DNA of 64,000 nt from Burkholderiales bacterium RIFCSPHIGHO2_12_FULL_63_20. GTDB lineage: Bacteria; Pseudomonadota; Gammaproteobacteria; Burkholderiales; Burkholderiaceae_C. The notes beneath the pieces were generated by a model. The model saw only the letters and a program-made list of their open reading frames with translations, was not told the origin of the DNA and did no database searches. A program made the position numbers and the translations under genes. The stretch spans positions 5,676 through 69,675 of the forward strand of contig MESA01000031.1 in the NCBI GenBank assembly GCA_001770775.1, written 5' to 3'. Shown piece after piece: positions 26,504 through 35,511 of this stretch. The stretch's first letter is position 1; each line of letters starts with the position of its first letter.

Positions 26504-29365
26504 ATGGATTTGCTGCTTCTCACGGTCTTGCTGCCCCTGCTGGTGGGGACGCTCGCCTGTTTTGGCCTGGGCAAGCTCACCTCGGTACACGGCCGCGCTC
26601 TGACGGCCCTGGCGGCAGGCGGGGTGGCGCTGGCCGCTTTGCTGTGCCTGTTGTCGATGGCCCCCGAGGTGCTGGCCGGACAGACCTTGCTGGTGCAGTA
26701 CCCCTGGGCGCCTGAGTTGGGCTTGCAACTGGGCCTGCGGCTCGATGGCCTGGCCTTGATGTTCGGGCTGCTGATCACCGGCATCGGCTTGCTGATCGTG
26801 ACGTACGCCCACCGCTACCTGGGCCCCGAAGATTCGCCCGGCAAGCTCTACACCCTGCTCATGCTCTTCATGGCGGCCATGCTGGGCATCGTGCTGTCCG
26901 ACAACCTGCTCTTGCTGGTGGTGTTCTGGGAGCTGACGAGCATTTCGTCCTTCCTGCTGGTGGGCTACTGGGGTCACCGTGCCGATGCGCGCGCGGGTGC
27001 CCGCATGGCGCTGGCCGTGACCGGCGGCGGCGGTCTGGCCTTGCTGGCGGGCGTCATCGTGCTGGGGCAGATTGCCGGCACTTTCGATCTCAGTGTCATG
27101 CTCGACCAGGGCGAGCGCATCCAGGCGCACGCGCACTTTCCGCTGGCCCTCATCCTGATCCTGTTGGGCTGCTTCACCAAAAGCGCGCAGTGGCCGTTTC
27201 ACTTCTGGTTGCCCGAGGCGATGGCCGCGCCCACCCCGGTGTCGGCCTACCTGCACTCGGCCACCATGGTCAAGGCGGGGGTGTTCCTGCTGGCGCGCCT
27301 GTATCCGGTGTTGGGTGGCTCGGGCCTGTTCGAGGTGATCGTGTCGGGGGTAGGCCTGCTGACGCTGGCCTTTGCGGCCTACGTGGCGGTGTTCCGTCAT
27401 GACCTGAAAGGCTTGCTGGCGTATTCCACCATCAGCCACCTGGGTCTGATCACCTTCCTGATTGGGCTGGCCTCGCCCCTGTCGGCCGTGGCGGCGGTGT
27501 TCCACATTCTCAACCACGCCACCTTCAAGGCCGCCTTGTTCATGACGGCGGGCATCATCGACCACGAGACGGGCAGCCGCGACATGCGCCGCCTGGGGGG
27601 CCTGATGTCGGTGCTGCCCTGGACGGGCACCCTGGCGATCATCGCCGCAGCAGCGATGGCGGGCCTGCCGCTGACCAATGGTTTCCTGTCCAAGGAGATG
27701 TTCTTTGGCGAGGCCGTGACGGCGCAGTCTGGTTGGGCCGGCGCCTGGGCCGATGGCATGTGGGTGGCCGTGGTGGCCACGCTGGCGGGTGCCTGCTCGG
27801 TCGCTTACTCGCTGCGCTTTGTGCACGATGTGTTCTTCAACGGGCCGCGCCAGGATCTGCCCAATCCCCACCCGCACGACCCGCCTTGGTTGATGCGCTT
27901 GCCCGTGTTGCTGCTGGTGCTGGCCAGCCTGGCCGTGGGCATGTTCCCGGCCTACACCCTCGGCCCGCTGGTCGAGGTGGCCGCGCGCGCTGTGCTCGGT
28001 GGCCCTACGCCGCCCTATCACCTGGCCCTGTGGCATGGCTTCAATCTGCCCCTGCTGATGAGTGGCCTGGCGGTGCTGGGCGGTGTGGTCTTTTACGTCG
28101 GCTTGCAGCGTCACTGGAAGCTGCACCTGCACCACCCGCGTGGCTGGACCGGCCGCCTGTTCTTCACCCGAGCGCTGGATGGCCTGATCCAGGGTGCGCA
28201 GGCCGTCATCCGCCTGACCGACATCGGCTCGCTGCAGCGCCATGTGGCCTGGATGCTGGTGTCGGTCATCGTCGTGGCCGCCTGGCCTTTCCTGGAAAGC
28301 GCGGTGCCGCTGACCGCAGGGCAACGTGCTTTGTTGCCCGCGCCGGCCTCGGCGATCGCCGTGTGGCTCGTGCTGCTGGTGGGCAGTGCCGCCCTGGTGC
28401 TGGGGCATCGCGACCGTTTCAAGGCCGTCTTGCTGACCGGTGTGGTCGGCATGGTCACGGCACTGACCTTCCTGGCGCTGTCCGCTCCCGATCTGGCCTT
28501 GACGCAGTTGTCGGTCGAGGTGGTGGCCACCGTCATCATGCTGATGGGGCTGGCCCTGCTGCCCGCGCGCACGCCGCGTGAGTCCTCTGGTGGGCGTCGC
28601 TTGCGTGACGCCGGACTGGCCTCGGTGGCCGGTCTGGGCGTGGCCTTCTTGTGCTGGATGGTGCTGACGCGCGACCATGACGCGATCTCCTGGTACTTCC
28701 TGGCGCAGTCGCTGCCGGGCGGCGGCGGTACCAACGTCGTCAACGTGACCCTGGTCGATTTCCGGGGGTATGACACCTTTGGCGAGATCACGGTGCTGGG
28801 CATCGCCGGGGTGGGCGTGCTGGCCATGCTCGATGGCTTCAAGGTGCGCCGGCCTGCGCAGGACGAGGCTGGCCGTCCGTGGACGTTTGCGCGTCAGCCG
28901 CTGATGCTGCGTGTGGCCGCGCGCCTGATCCTGCCGATGGCTTTGGTGATGTCTGCCTACATCTACTGGCGCGGGCACAACCTGCCCGGTGGCGGCTTCA
29001 TCGCCGGCCTGATCACGGCGGTGGCGCTGGTACTGCAGTACATGGCCCAGGGCCAGGAGCGGACGGAAGCCTTGCTTCACGGCGCGCAAGGGCGGCGCTT
29101 CACACGCTGGATCGGCACGGGCTTGAGCATCGCCGGGCTGACCGGGGTCGGTGCGCTGCTGTGGGGGCGCAACTTCCTCACCAGCGCGCACGGTCACCCG
29201 CATGTGCCGGGTTTCGGCGAGGTGCCACTGGCCAGTGCCGCCTTGTTTGATCTGGGTGTGTACATCACGGTGGTCGGTGCCACTTTGTTGACCCTGTCCG
29301 TGCTGGGGCATGCCAGCAAGGAAGGGCGGGGCGCGACGTCGGCCCCTGTGAGGAGTCGTGCATGA
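26504..29365 (+). CDS. Mrp-type Na+(K+)/H+ antiporter subunit A fused to subunit B
   Basis: 953 residues, a polytopic membrane protein. The first ~500 residues are NuoL-like, with an essential-glutamate region VVFWELTSISSF and the lysine/histidine region GCFTKSAQWPFHFWLPEAM. About 600-790 is the MrpA C-terminal region including LALTQLSVEVVATVIMLMG. The last ~150 residues form a MnhB domain (YIYWRGHNLPGGGFIAGL, then ALFDLGVYITVVGA), which is a separate gene in Bacillus but fused in the Pha-type systems. The operon C-D-E-F-G follows with 4-bp overlaps, so the complex is complete. Confidence 0.92.
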   Translation: MDLLLLTVLLPLLVGTLACFGLGKLTSVHGRALTALAAGGVALAALLCLLSMAPEVLAGQTLLVQYPWAPELGLQLGLRLDGLALMFGLLITGIGLLIVTYAHRYLGPEDSPGKLYTLLMLFMAAMLGIVLSDNLLLLVVFWELTSISSFLLVGYWGHRADARAGARMALAVTGGGGLALLAGVIVLGQIAGTFDLSVMLDQGERIQAHAHFPLALILILLGCFTKSAQWPFHFWLPEAMAAPTPVSAYLHSATMVKAGVFLLARLYPVLGGSGLFEVIVSGVGLLTLAFAAYVAVFRHDLKGLLAYSTISHLGLITFLIGLASPLSAVAAVFHILNHATFKAALFMTAGIIDHETGSRDMRRLGGLMSVLPWTGTLAIIAAAAMAGLPLTNGFLSKEMFFGEAVTAQSGWAGAWADGMWVAVVATLAGACSVAYSLRFVHDVFFNGPRQDLPNPHPHDPPWLMRLPVLLLVLASLAVGMFPAYTLGPLVEVAARAVLGGPTPPYHLALWHGFNLPLLMSGLAVLGGVVFYVGLQRHWKLHLHHPRGWTGRLFFTRALDGLIQGAQAVIRLTDIGSLQRHVAWMLVSVIVVAAWPFLESAVPLTAGQRALLPAPASAIAVWLVLLVGSAALVLGHRDRFKAVLLTGVVGMVTALTFLALSAPDLALTQLSVEVVATVIMLMGLALLPARTPRESSGGRRLRDAGLASVAGLGVAFLCWMVLTRDHDAISWYFLAQSLPGGGGTNVVNVTLVDFRGYDTFGEITVLGIAGVGVLAMLDGFKVRRPAQDEAGRPWTFARQPLMLRVAARLILPMALVMSAYIYWRGHNLPGGGFIAGLITAVALVLQYMAQGQERTEALLHGAQGRRFTRWIGTGLSIAGLTGVGALLWGRNFLTSAHGHPHVPGFGEVPLASAALFDLGVYITVVGATLLTLSVLGHASKEGRGATSAPVRSRA

Positions 29366-29712
29366 CGGTCAGTCTTGAATTTCTGGTGGCAAGCGGCGTG
29401 GGCTGGGTCACCGCCTGCGGCATCTACCTGATGCTGCGCGGTCGCACCTTCCCGGTGGTGCTCGGCCTGTCCTTGCTCGGCTATGCGGTCAACGTGTTCA
29501 TCTTTGCCATGGGCCGCCTGTGGTGGAATGCCCCGGCCGTGGTCGGCCAGGAACGCATGGCCGACCCGCTGCCGCAGGCCTTGGTGCTCACGGCCATCGT
29601 GATCGGTTTTGCGACCACCGGCTTCATCGTGGAAATGGCCTTGCGCAGTCGCCACGAATCCGGCACCGACCATGTGGACGGTGCGCCAGCGGGCGAGGAG
29701 GGGCGCGGATGA
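29362..29712 (+). CDS. Mrp antiporter subunit C (NuoK-like)
   Basis: 116 residues with three membrane segments, homologous to NuoK. It carries SGVGWVTACGIYLMLRG and a TAIVIGFATTGFIVEMAL segment with the membrane glutamate. The start overlaps the A/B gene by 4 bp and its stop overlaps subunit D. The tail is hydrophilic and acidic. Confidence 0.92.
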   Translation: MTVSLEFLVASGVGWVTACGIYLMLRGRTFPVVLGLSLLGYAVNVFIFAMGRLWWNAPAVVGQERMADPLPQALVLTAIVIGFATTGFIVEMALRSRHESGTDHVDGAPAGEEGRG

Positions 29713-31346
29713 ACGGCCTCTACGCTTTCTGGACGCAGCACCTGCCCATCTTTCCGGTGCTCCTACCCGCGTTCACCGCGATGGCGCTGCTGTTGCTGGG
29801 CGATGCGCCCAGTGGCCATGCGCAGGCGCGCAGCCAGTGGGGCCGCCGCATCAGCCTGTTGTCGCTGGCGCTGGGTTTGTGGGTGGCAGTGTGCCTGGTG
29901 AACCAGGCCAGCGAGGGCACCTTGCAGGTGTACCGCCTGGGCGAATGGCCCGCACCGTTCGGCATCGTGTTGGTGATCGACCGGCTCTCGGCGCTCATGC
30001 TGGTGCTCACGCAACTGGTGGCCTTGCCCGTGCTCTGGTACGCCAGCGGCGGCTGGGACACCCACGGCCGCCACTTCCACGCCATGTTCCACTTTCAGGT
30101 CATGGGGCTGTGTGGGGCCTTCGTGACGGGCGACATCTTCAACCTCTTCGTGTTCTTCGAGGTCTTGCTGATCGCCTCTTACGTGCTGATGGTGCATGGT
30201 CAGGGCAAGACGCGTTTCCAGGCCGGGGTGCACTACGTCGTTCTCAACCTGCTGGCGTCCGCCTTGTTCCTGATCGGCGTGTCGCTGCTCTATGCGGTCA
30301 CGGGCACGCTCAACCTGGCCGACCTGGCGCTGCGCGTCGGGCAGCTCTCGGGCATGGAGGCCGTGCTGGCGCGCAGTGCCGCCCTGATCCTGCTGGTGGT
30401 GTTTGGCTTCAAGGCCGCGCTGCTGCCCCTGTCTCTGTGGTTGCCGGGCACTTATGCCGCGGCCAGCGCCCCGGTGGCGGCCCTGTTTGCCATCATGACC
30501 AAGGTGGGCGTGTACGCCATCTTGCGTGTACATGGTGTGATCTTTGGCGACGGGGCCGGTGAGGTTGCCCGTGTGGCCGAACCCTGGCTGCTGCCCCTGG
30601 CCATGGGCACCAGTGTGCTGGGCGCCTTGGGGGCTCTGGCCGCGCGCAGCTTGCCGCGCCTAGTGGCCTGGCTGACGGTGGCCTCGGTCGGCACCATTCT
30701 GGCGGCCCTGGGGCTGTTCACACCGGCGGCCTGGTCGGCGGCGTTTTACTACCTGGCCCACAGCACCCTGGTGGTGGCGGGCTTGTTTTTGCTGGTGGAG
30801 TTGGTGGCCGCACAGCGTGGTGATGTGGCCGATGAACTGGCCCCGGCCAGCCCCGTGGCGCAGCCAGTGCTGCTGGGCCTCATGCTGTTGCTGGCGGCTG
30901 CGTCGGTGGCCGGGCTGCCACCGTTGCCCGGTTTTCTGGGCAAGGTCATGCTGCTGAAAGCCTCCTGGCACAGCCCCATGCAGGTCTGGGTCTGGTCGGT
31001 GGTGTTGGCCGTCGGCTTCCTGTCCATCCTGGCGCTGGCGCGTGCCGGCAGCCTGCTGTTCTGGAACGTGCGCCCCAACTTACCCTCTGCAGCGTCGGGT
31101 GCGAGCCCGCGCCTGGTCTGGCCCACCTTGATCCTGTGCCTGATGGGCGTGGTCATGAGCGCCTACGCCGCGCCCTTGCAGCGCTACACCGATGCCACCG
31201 CGGCACAGTTGCTGGACCGTGCTGCCTATGCCCGCGCCGTGCTGGGCATCGATCCCGCGACCGGTGAGGTGCCCGTCAGCGTGCGGCCTTACCGCATGCC
31301 GGCGTCCGGTGCACCATCGGTACATCCGCAGGAGGCTCAACCATGA
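29709..31346 (+). CDS. Mrp antiporter subunit D (NuoM/N-like)
   Basis: 545 residues, about 14 membrane segments. It belongs to the proton-translocating NuoL/M/N family, with FNLFVFFEVLLIASY (membrane glutamate) and VVFGFKAALLPLSLWLPGTYA (membrane lysine). ATG at 29709 overlaps the subunit C stop by 4 bp. The frame is open upstream to 29520, but that part lies inside subunit C. The C-terminal ~40 residues are soluble. Confidence 0.92.
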   Translation: MNGLYAFWTQHLPIFPVLLPAFTAMALLLLGDAPSGHAQARSQWGRRISLLSLALGLWVAVCLVNQASEGTLQVYRLGEWPAPFGIVLVIDRLSALMLVLTQLVALPVLWYASGGWDTHGRHFHAMFHFQVMGLCGAFVTGDIFNLFVFFEVLLIASYVLMVHGQGKTRFQAGVHYVVLNLLASALFLIGVSLLYAVTGTLNLADLALRVGQLSGMEAVLARSAALILLVVFGFKAALLPLSLWLPGTYAAASAPVAALFAIMTKVGVYAILRVHGVIFGDGAGEVARVAEPWLLPLAMGTSVLGALGALAARSLPRLVAWLTVASVGTILAALGLFTPAAWSAAFYYLAHSTLVVAGLFLLVELVAAQRGDVADELAPASPVAQPVLLGLMLLLAAASVAGLPPLPGFLGKVMLLKASWHSPMQVWVWSVVLAVGFLSILALARAGSLLFWNVRPNLPSAASGASPRLVWPTLILCLMGVVMSAYAAPLQRYTDATAAQLLDRAAYARAVLGIDPATGEVPVSVRPYRMPASGAPSVHPQEAQP

Positions 31347-31852
31347 CGATGCCGGCTCACACATCAACCTGGCAGCGCGCCCGTCGCCCGGTCCTGTCGG
31401 TGCTGCTGGCGCTGGCCTGGCTGACGCTCCAGCAGTCGCTGGACCTCGGCAATGTCCTGACAGCCTGCGTGCTCGGCTGGGGCTTGCCGCGTCTGCTGGG
31501 CGGTTTTCTGGGTCCTGCGGCGCAGCCCCGCTCGGTCGCCCGTGCGTTGCGCCTGGGCCTCTCGGTGTTGTGGGACATCATCGTCTCGAACATCACCGTG
31601 GCGCGTCTGGTGCTGAACCCTCGCAGCGTGCCCCATCCTGCCTGGGTCAAGGTGCCCCTGACGCTGACGCAGCCCACCGCACAGGCCTTGTTGGCCTCCA
31701 TCATCACGATGACGCCCGGCACCGTGTCGGCCATAGTGGACGAAGAGGGGGGCTGCATCTGGGTGCACGCCCTCGATTGCGATGACCCTGCGGCCGTCGC
31801 CACCGACATCGACCGCCGTTACCAACAGCCTCTGATGGAGATCCTGGGATGA
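31343..31852 (+). CDS. Mrp antiporter subunit E
   Basis: 169 residues. Two N-terminal membrane segments lead into a soluble domain containing TPGTVSAIVDEEGGCIWVHALDC, typical of MnhE. It overlaps D and F by 4 bp on each side. Subunit E is needed for complex assembly but is not itself NuoL-related. Confidence 0.9.
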   Translation: MTMPAHTSTWQRARRPVLSVLLALAWLTLQQSLDLGNVLTACVLGWGLPRLLGGFLGPAAQPRSVARALRLGLSVLWDIIVSNITVARLVLNPRSVPHPAWVKVPLTLTQPTAQALLASIITMTPGTVSAIVDEEGGCIWVHALDCDDPAAVATDIDRRYQQPLMEILG

Positions 31853-32118
31853 TCGAGACGGCATTGCAGATCTGCGTCGCAGCCGTGGCCGTGTCCATGT
31901 TGCTGTGCACCTGGCGCCTGTGGCGTGGCCCGACCGCGCCGGACCGCATTCTGGCCATCGACACGCTCTACATCAATGTGGTGGCGCTGGTCATCCTTCT
32001 GGGGCTCACCTGGCAGACCGAGCTGTTGTTCGAAGCCGCCCTCATCGTGGCCATGCTGGGCTTTGTCTCCACCGTGGCCCTGGCCCGTTTCATCACGCGC
32101 GGTGACGTGATCGAGTGA
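31849..32118 (+). CDS. Mrp antiporter subunit F
   Basis: 89 residues with three membrane segments and the family pattern RLWRGPTAPDRILAIDTLYIN. It overlaps subunit E by 4 bp and is followed 23 bp later by subunit G. Confidence 0.92.
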   Translation: MIETALQICVAAVAVSMLLCTWRLWRGPTAPDRILAIDTLYINVVALVILLGLTWQTELLFEAALIVAMLGFVSTVALARFITRGDVIE

Positions 32119-32141
32119 GCACACATCCCGAGACCTGAACC

Positions 32142-32516
32142 ATGAACCTGACACCCGATGTGTGGCTCGAAGCCCTGGCTGCCCTGCTCTTGCTGGTGGG
32201 GGCCGTGTTCCTGCTGGTGGGCGCCCTGGGCATGGTGCGCTTTCGCGACTTTTTCATGCGACTGCATGCGCCGACCAAAGCCTCCACGCTGGGCCTCGGG
32301 GGCGTGCTGCTGGCCAGCATGCTGATCCAGGCCTTGCGCGGTCAGTGGAGCATCCACGAGATGCTGATCACCTTCTTCATCTTCCTGACCGCGCCCGTCT
32401 CGGCCAACCTCATGGCCAAGGCGGCGCTGCACCTGCGTGTGGACTCCAAAGCCGGTCATCAGCCTGTCGACCAAGCGAAGGCCGAGGCCAAGGCAGCAGT
32501 GAAGCGCCGGGGCTGA
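32142..32516 (+). CDS. Mrp antiporter subunit G
   Basis: 124 residues with three membrane segments and the family signature GALGMVRFRDFFMRLHAPTKASTLG in two adjacent blocks. A basic C-terminal tail of about 30 residues follows. It is the last gene of the antiporter operon, and the convergent UPF0114 gene ends 30 bp away. I see no clear terminator. Confidence 0.92.
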   Translation: MNLTPDVWLEALAALLLLVGAVFLLVGALGMVRFRDFFMRLHAPTKASTLGLGGVLLASMLIQALRGQWSIHEMLITFFIFLTAPVSANLMAKAALHLRVDSKAGHQPVDQAKAEAKAAVKRRG

Positions 32517-32546
32517 GCCCCGCACGCTTTATGGCGCTTGTGCCCG

Positions 32547-33143
32547 TCAGTGATCGCGGTGCGTGGCCTGATGCAACAGCTTGTCCGTCATGGCAATGGC
32601 CATGGCCGAGAACAGGAAGGCCACATGGATCACGGTTTGTGAGATCAGCACCTTGTCGGAGTAGTTCTCCGCGTTGATGAAGGTCTTGAGCAGGTGGATC
32701 GACGAGATCCCGATGATGGCCGTGGCCAGTTTGACCTTCAGCACCGAGGCATTGACGTGGTCCAGCCACTCCGGTTGGTCTGGATGCCCCTCCAGGTTCA
32801 GGCGGGACACGAAGGTTTCGTACCCGCCAATGATCACCATGATCAGCAGGTTGGAGATCATCACCACGTCGATCAAGCCCAGCACGACCAGCATGATGGT
32901 GGTCTCGGTCAGGTGGGTGGGCACCACATCTGCCTTCTGGCCGGAGGCCTGAAAGATCAGCTTGAGCGCATCCTGGTTGCCGAACGCGGCCTCGATCAGA
33001 TGCACGAGCTCCACCCAAAAATGGAACACATACACCGCCTGCGCCAGGATCAGGCCGACATACAGCGGCAACTGCAGCCAACGGCTGGCAAAAATGAAGG
33101 TGGGCAAGATGCCCGCTTTGAGGGGTTGACGAGGTGTGGTCAT
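32547..33143 (-). CDS. UPF0114 (TIGR00645/YqhA-like) membrane protein
   Basis: 198 residues with about four membrane segments, family signature FASRWLQLPLYVGLI and a central VVLGLIDVVMISNLLIMVIIGGYETFVS. The function of the family is unknown. The reading frame continues far upstream antisense to acs, but the conserved part begins at ATG 33143. It is divergent from acs with about 140 bp between the starts. Confidence 0.88.
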   Translation of the reverse strand: MTTPRQPLKAGILPTFIFASRWLQLPLYVGLILAQAVYVFHFWVELVHLIEAAFGNQDALKLIFQASGQKADVVPTHLTETTIMLVVLGLIDVVMISNLLIMVIIGGYETFVSRLNLEGHPDQPEWLDHVNASVLKVKLATAIIGISSIHLLKTFINAENYSDKVLISQTVIHVAFLFSAMAIAMTDKLLHQATHRDH

Positions 33144-33284
33144 GGGGTGTCGGGAAAATCCGGGGTGTGAAATTTTAGAGTTAGGCGCATTGTCGCGGGT
33201 TGGCAGGGGCAAACGCGCATGATGTGAAGGCCCTGCCAATTGATCAGCCAACGCCACAAGCGTTGCAACCCAGGAGCCCTCACC

Positions 33285-35261
33285 ATGACTGGTACCAACC
33301 AGACCCCCAGCACCCTCCATCCCGTGTCCGAGGCATTCGCCCGCACAGCCCACATCGGTAGCCGAGCCGCCTACGACGAACTTTGCGCCGAGGCGCAAAG
33401 AGACTACGCCGGCTACTGGTCCCGCCTGGCCCGCGAGTTCCTCACCTGGCACAAGCCCTTCACGCGAGCGCTCGACGAGAGTCAGGCCCCGTTCTACCGC
33501 TGGTTCGACGATGGTCAGATCAACGCGTCGTACAACTGCCTCGACCGCCACGTTGAAGCCGGCCGTGGCGATACGGTGGCCATCATCTTCGAGTCGGATG
33601 ACGGCAAGGTGACCCATGTGACCTATCGGGAGTTGCTCTCCCGCGTGAGCCAGCTGGCCAACGTGCTCAAGGCCCAAGGTGTTCAAAAGGGTGACCGCGT
33701 GGTGCTGTACCTGCCCATGTCGGTGGAAGGCGTTGTCGCGATGCAGGCCTGCGCCCGCATTGGCGCCACGCACTCGGTCGTGTTCGGTGGTTTCTCGGCC
33801 CAAAGTCTGCGTGACCGCATTGAAGACGCGGGCGCCGTGATGGTTATCACCGCCGACGAGCAGCTGCGCGGTGGCAAGTCGCTGCCTCTGAAGGCGATCG
33901 TTGACGAGGCCATCGGTCTGGGTGGCTGCGACAGCCTGCGCCAGGTCATCGTTTGCCGCCGCACGGGTGGTCAGGTCAACATGGTGGCCGGTCGTGACGT
34001 CTGGATGAGCGACGTCTTGAGCGCGCAAAGCGACGTCTGCCCACCCGAGTGGGTTGATGCCGAGCATCCTCTGTTCCTGCTCTACACGTCGGGTTCCACC
34101 GGCAAGCCCAAGGGTGTGCAGCACAGCACCGGTGGCTACCTGCTGCACGCGGCGCTGACCACCAAGTGGACCTTCGACATGAAGCCCGACGATGTGTTCT
34201 GGTGCACGGCCGACATCGGCTGGATCACCGGTCACACCTACGTCGCCTATGGCCCGCTGGCGCTGGGTGGCACCCAGGTGGTGTTTGAAGGCGTGCCCAC
34301 TTACCCCGACGCAGCCCGCTTCTGGCGCATGATCCAGGCCCACAAGGTCACGATCTTCTACACCGCGCCCACTGCCATCCGCGCCCTGATCAAGGCCGCC
34401 GAATCTGATGCTGCCGTGCATCCGCGCAACTTCGACCTCAGCAGCCTGCGCCTGCTGGGCACTGTGGGCGAGCCCATCAACCCGGCCGCCTGGGAGTGGT
34501 ACCACCGCGAAATCGGTGGCGGCCGTTGCCCCATCGTCGACACCTTCTGGCAGACCGAAACCGGTGGTCACATGATCACGCCGCTGCCAGGCGCCCACGA
34601 ACTGACGCCGGGCTCCTGCACGTTGCCGTTCCCTGGCATCGACGCCGCCGTGGTCGACGAAGCCGGCAAGGAAGTGCCGTGGGGGCAGGGCGGTGTGCTG
34701 GTGGTGCGCAAGCCCTGGCCTTCCATGATCCGCACGATCTGGAACGACCCCGAGCGTTTCAAGAAGAGCTACTACCCCGATGACTTCGGCGGCAAGTACT
34801 ACCTGGCGGGCGACGGTGCCATCCGCGATGCTGTCACCGGCTACTTCACCATCACCGGTCGTATCGACGACGTGCTCAACGTGTCGGGCCACCGCATGGG
34901 CACGATGGAAATCGAGTCCGCGCTGGTGTCGCACCCGTTGGTGGCCGAGGCCGCCGTGGTGGGCCGTCCGGACGACCTGACCGGTGAGGCCATCTGCGCG
35001 TTCGTGGTGCTCAAGCGGCCCCGTCCGGAAGGCGACGAGGCCAAGCAGATCGCCACCGAGCTGCGCAACCATGTGGGCCATGCCATCGGCCCCATTGCCA
35101 AGCCCAAGGACATCCGTTTTGGCGACAACCTGCCCAAGACCCGTTCCGGCAAGATCATGCGCCGCCTGCTGCGCGTGGTCGCAAAGGGCGAGTCGGTGAC
35201 TCAGGACACCAGCACGCTGGAAAACCCAGCCATTCTCGATCAGCTGTCACAGGCCAATTGA
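33285..35261 (+). CDS. acs: Acetyl-CoA synthetase
   Basis: 658 residues, AMP-forming. It carries the P-loop [29 protein letters not shown], the acetate-pocket region [15 protein letters not shown], and [13 protein letters not shown] with the lysine that is reversibly acetylated in this family. The soluble enzyme scavenges acetate. ATG at 33285 has AGGAG at 33272-33276, and the upstream frame to 33240 is not conserved. An intrinsic terminator follows, then an MFS transporter gene that may supply a substrate. Confidence 0.96.
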   Translation: MTGTNQTPSTLHPVSEAFARTAHIGSRAAYDELCAEAQRDYAGYWSRLAREFLTWHKPFTRALDESQAPFYRWFDDGQINASYNCLDRHVEAGRGDTVAIIFESDDGKVTHVTYRELLSRVSQLANVLKAQGVQKGDRVVLYLPMSVEGVVAMQACARIGATHSVVFGGFSAQSLRDRIEDAGAVMVITADEQLRGGKSLPLKAIVDEAIGLGGCDSLRQVIVCRRTGGQVNMVAGRDVWMSDVLSAQSDVCPPEWVDAEHPLFLLYTSGSTGKPKGVQHSTGGYLLHAALTTKWTFDMKPDDVFWCTADIGWITGHTYVAYGPLALGGTQVVFEGVPTYPDAARFWRMIQAHKVTIFYTAPTAIRALIKAAESDAAVHPRNFDLSSLRLLGTVGEPINPAAWEWYHREIGGGRCPIVDTFWQTETGGHMITPLPGAHELTPGSCTLPFPGIDAAVVDEAGKEVPWGQGGVLVVRKPWPSMIRTIWNDPERFKKSYYPDDFGGKYYLAGDGAIRDAVTGYFTITGRIDDVLNVSGHRMGTMEIESALVSHPLVAEAAVVGRPDDLTGEAICAFVVLKRPRPEGDEAKQIATELRNHVGHAIGPIAKPKDIRFGDNLPKTRSGKIMRRLLRVVAKGESVTQDTSTLENPAILDQLSQAN

Positions 35262-35291
35262 GTCGGTACCAAAAAGGTATTGGGCAAATAC

Positions 35292-35326
35292 AAACCCGTT
35301 TCAGGAGTATTCCTGGAGCGGGTTTT
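35292..35326 (+). terminator. Intrinsic terminator of acs
   Basis: A compound stem pairs ACCCG with CGGGT on the outside and CAGGA with TCCTG on the inside (35294-35322) around a GTAT loop, followed by six T. It lies about 30 bp after the acs stop. Confidence 0.88.
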
Positions 35327-35415
35327 TTATTATCTGTGCTCAATTCTTTGAAAAGAGATCTTGGCTATGCGTGAAAACACCTAGACGTGGAGTGGTTGGC
35401 GCGCACCATTCCCTA

Positions 35416-35442
35416 GCATTCCCCCTTATTCACATGGAATGC
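35416..35442. promoter_or_regulatory. Inverted repeat GCATTCC-N13-GGAATGC upstream of the MFS gene
   Basis: Seven-base perfect arms at 35416-35422 and 35436-35442, about 70-95 bp before the MFS start, in a relatively AT-rich spacer. It may be an operator, but the binding protein is unknown. Confidence 0.4.
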
Positions 35443-35459
35443 AAAGACCCTTAAATTAG

Positions 35460-35490
35460 GGGTCGAGCTTGCCAAAAGCAGGCTCGACCC
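35460..35490 (+). promoter_or_regulatory. Strong hairpin in the MFS leader
   Basis: Perfect nine-base arms GGGTCGAGC (35460-35468) and GCTCGACCC (35482-35490) with a 13-nt loop that could pair further (GC/GC). It ends 9 bp before the ribosome site AAGGAG (35499-35504... region ahead of ATG 35512) and has no T-run, so it is more likely an operator, RNA-stability element or translational control element than a terminator. Confidence 0.5.
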
Positions 35491-35511
35491 TGTAAACAAG
35501 GAGCACCCAAT

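Noticed and set aside
26465-29311. A 948-codon minus-strand open frame opposite the Mrp A/B gene
   Set aside because: Gln/His/Arg-rich shadow of a membrane protein gene, with no motif.
33144-35081. Upstream extension of the UPF0114 gene to an 844-codon frame
   Set aside because: The extension is antisense to acs and lacks homology. The conserved protein begins at 33143.
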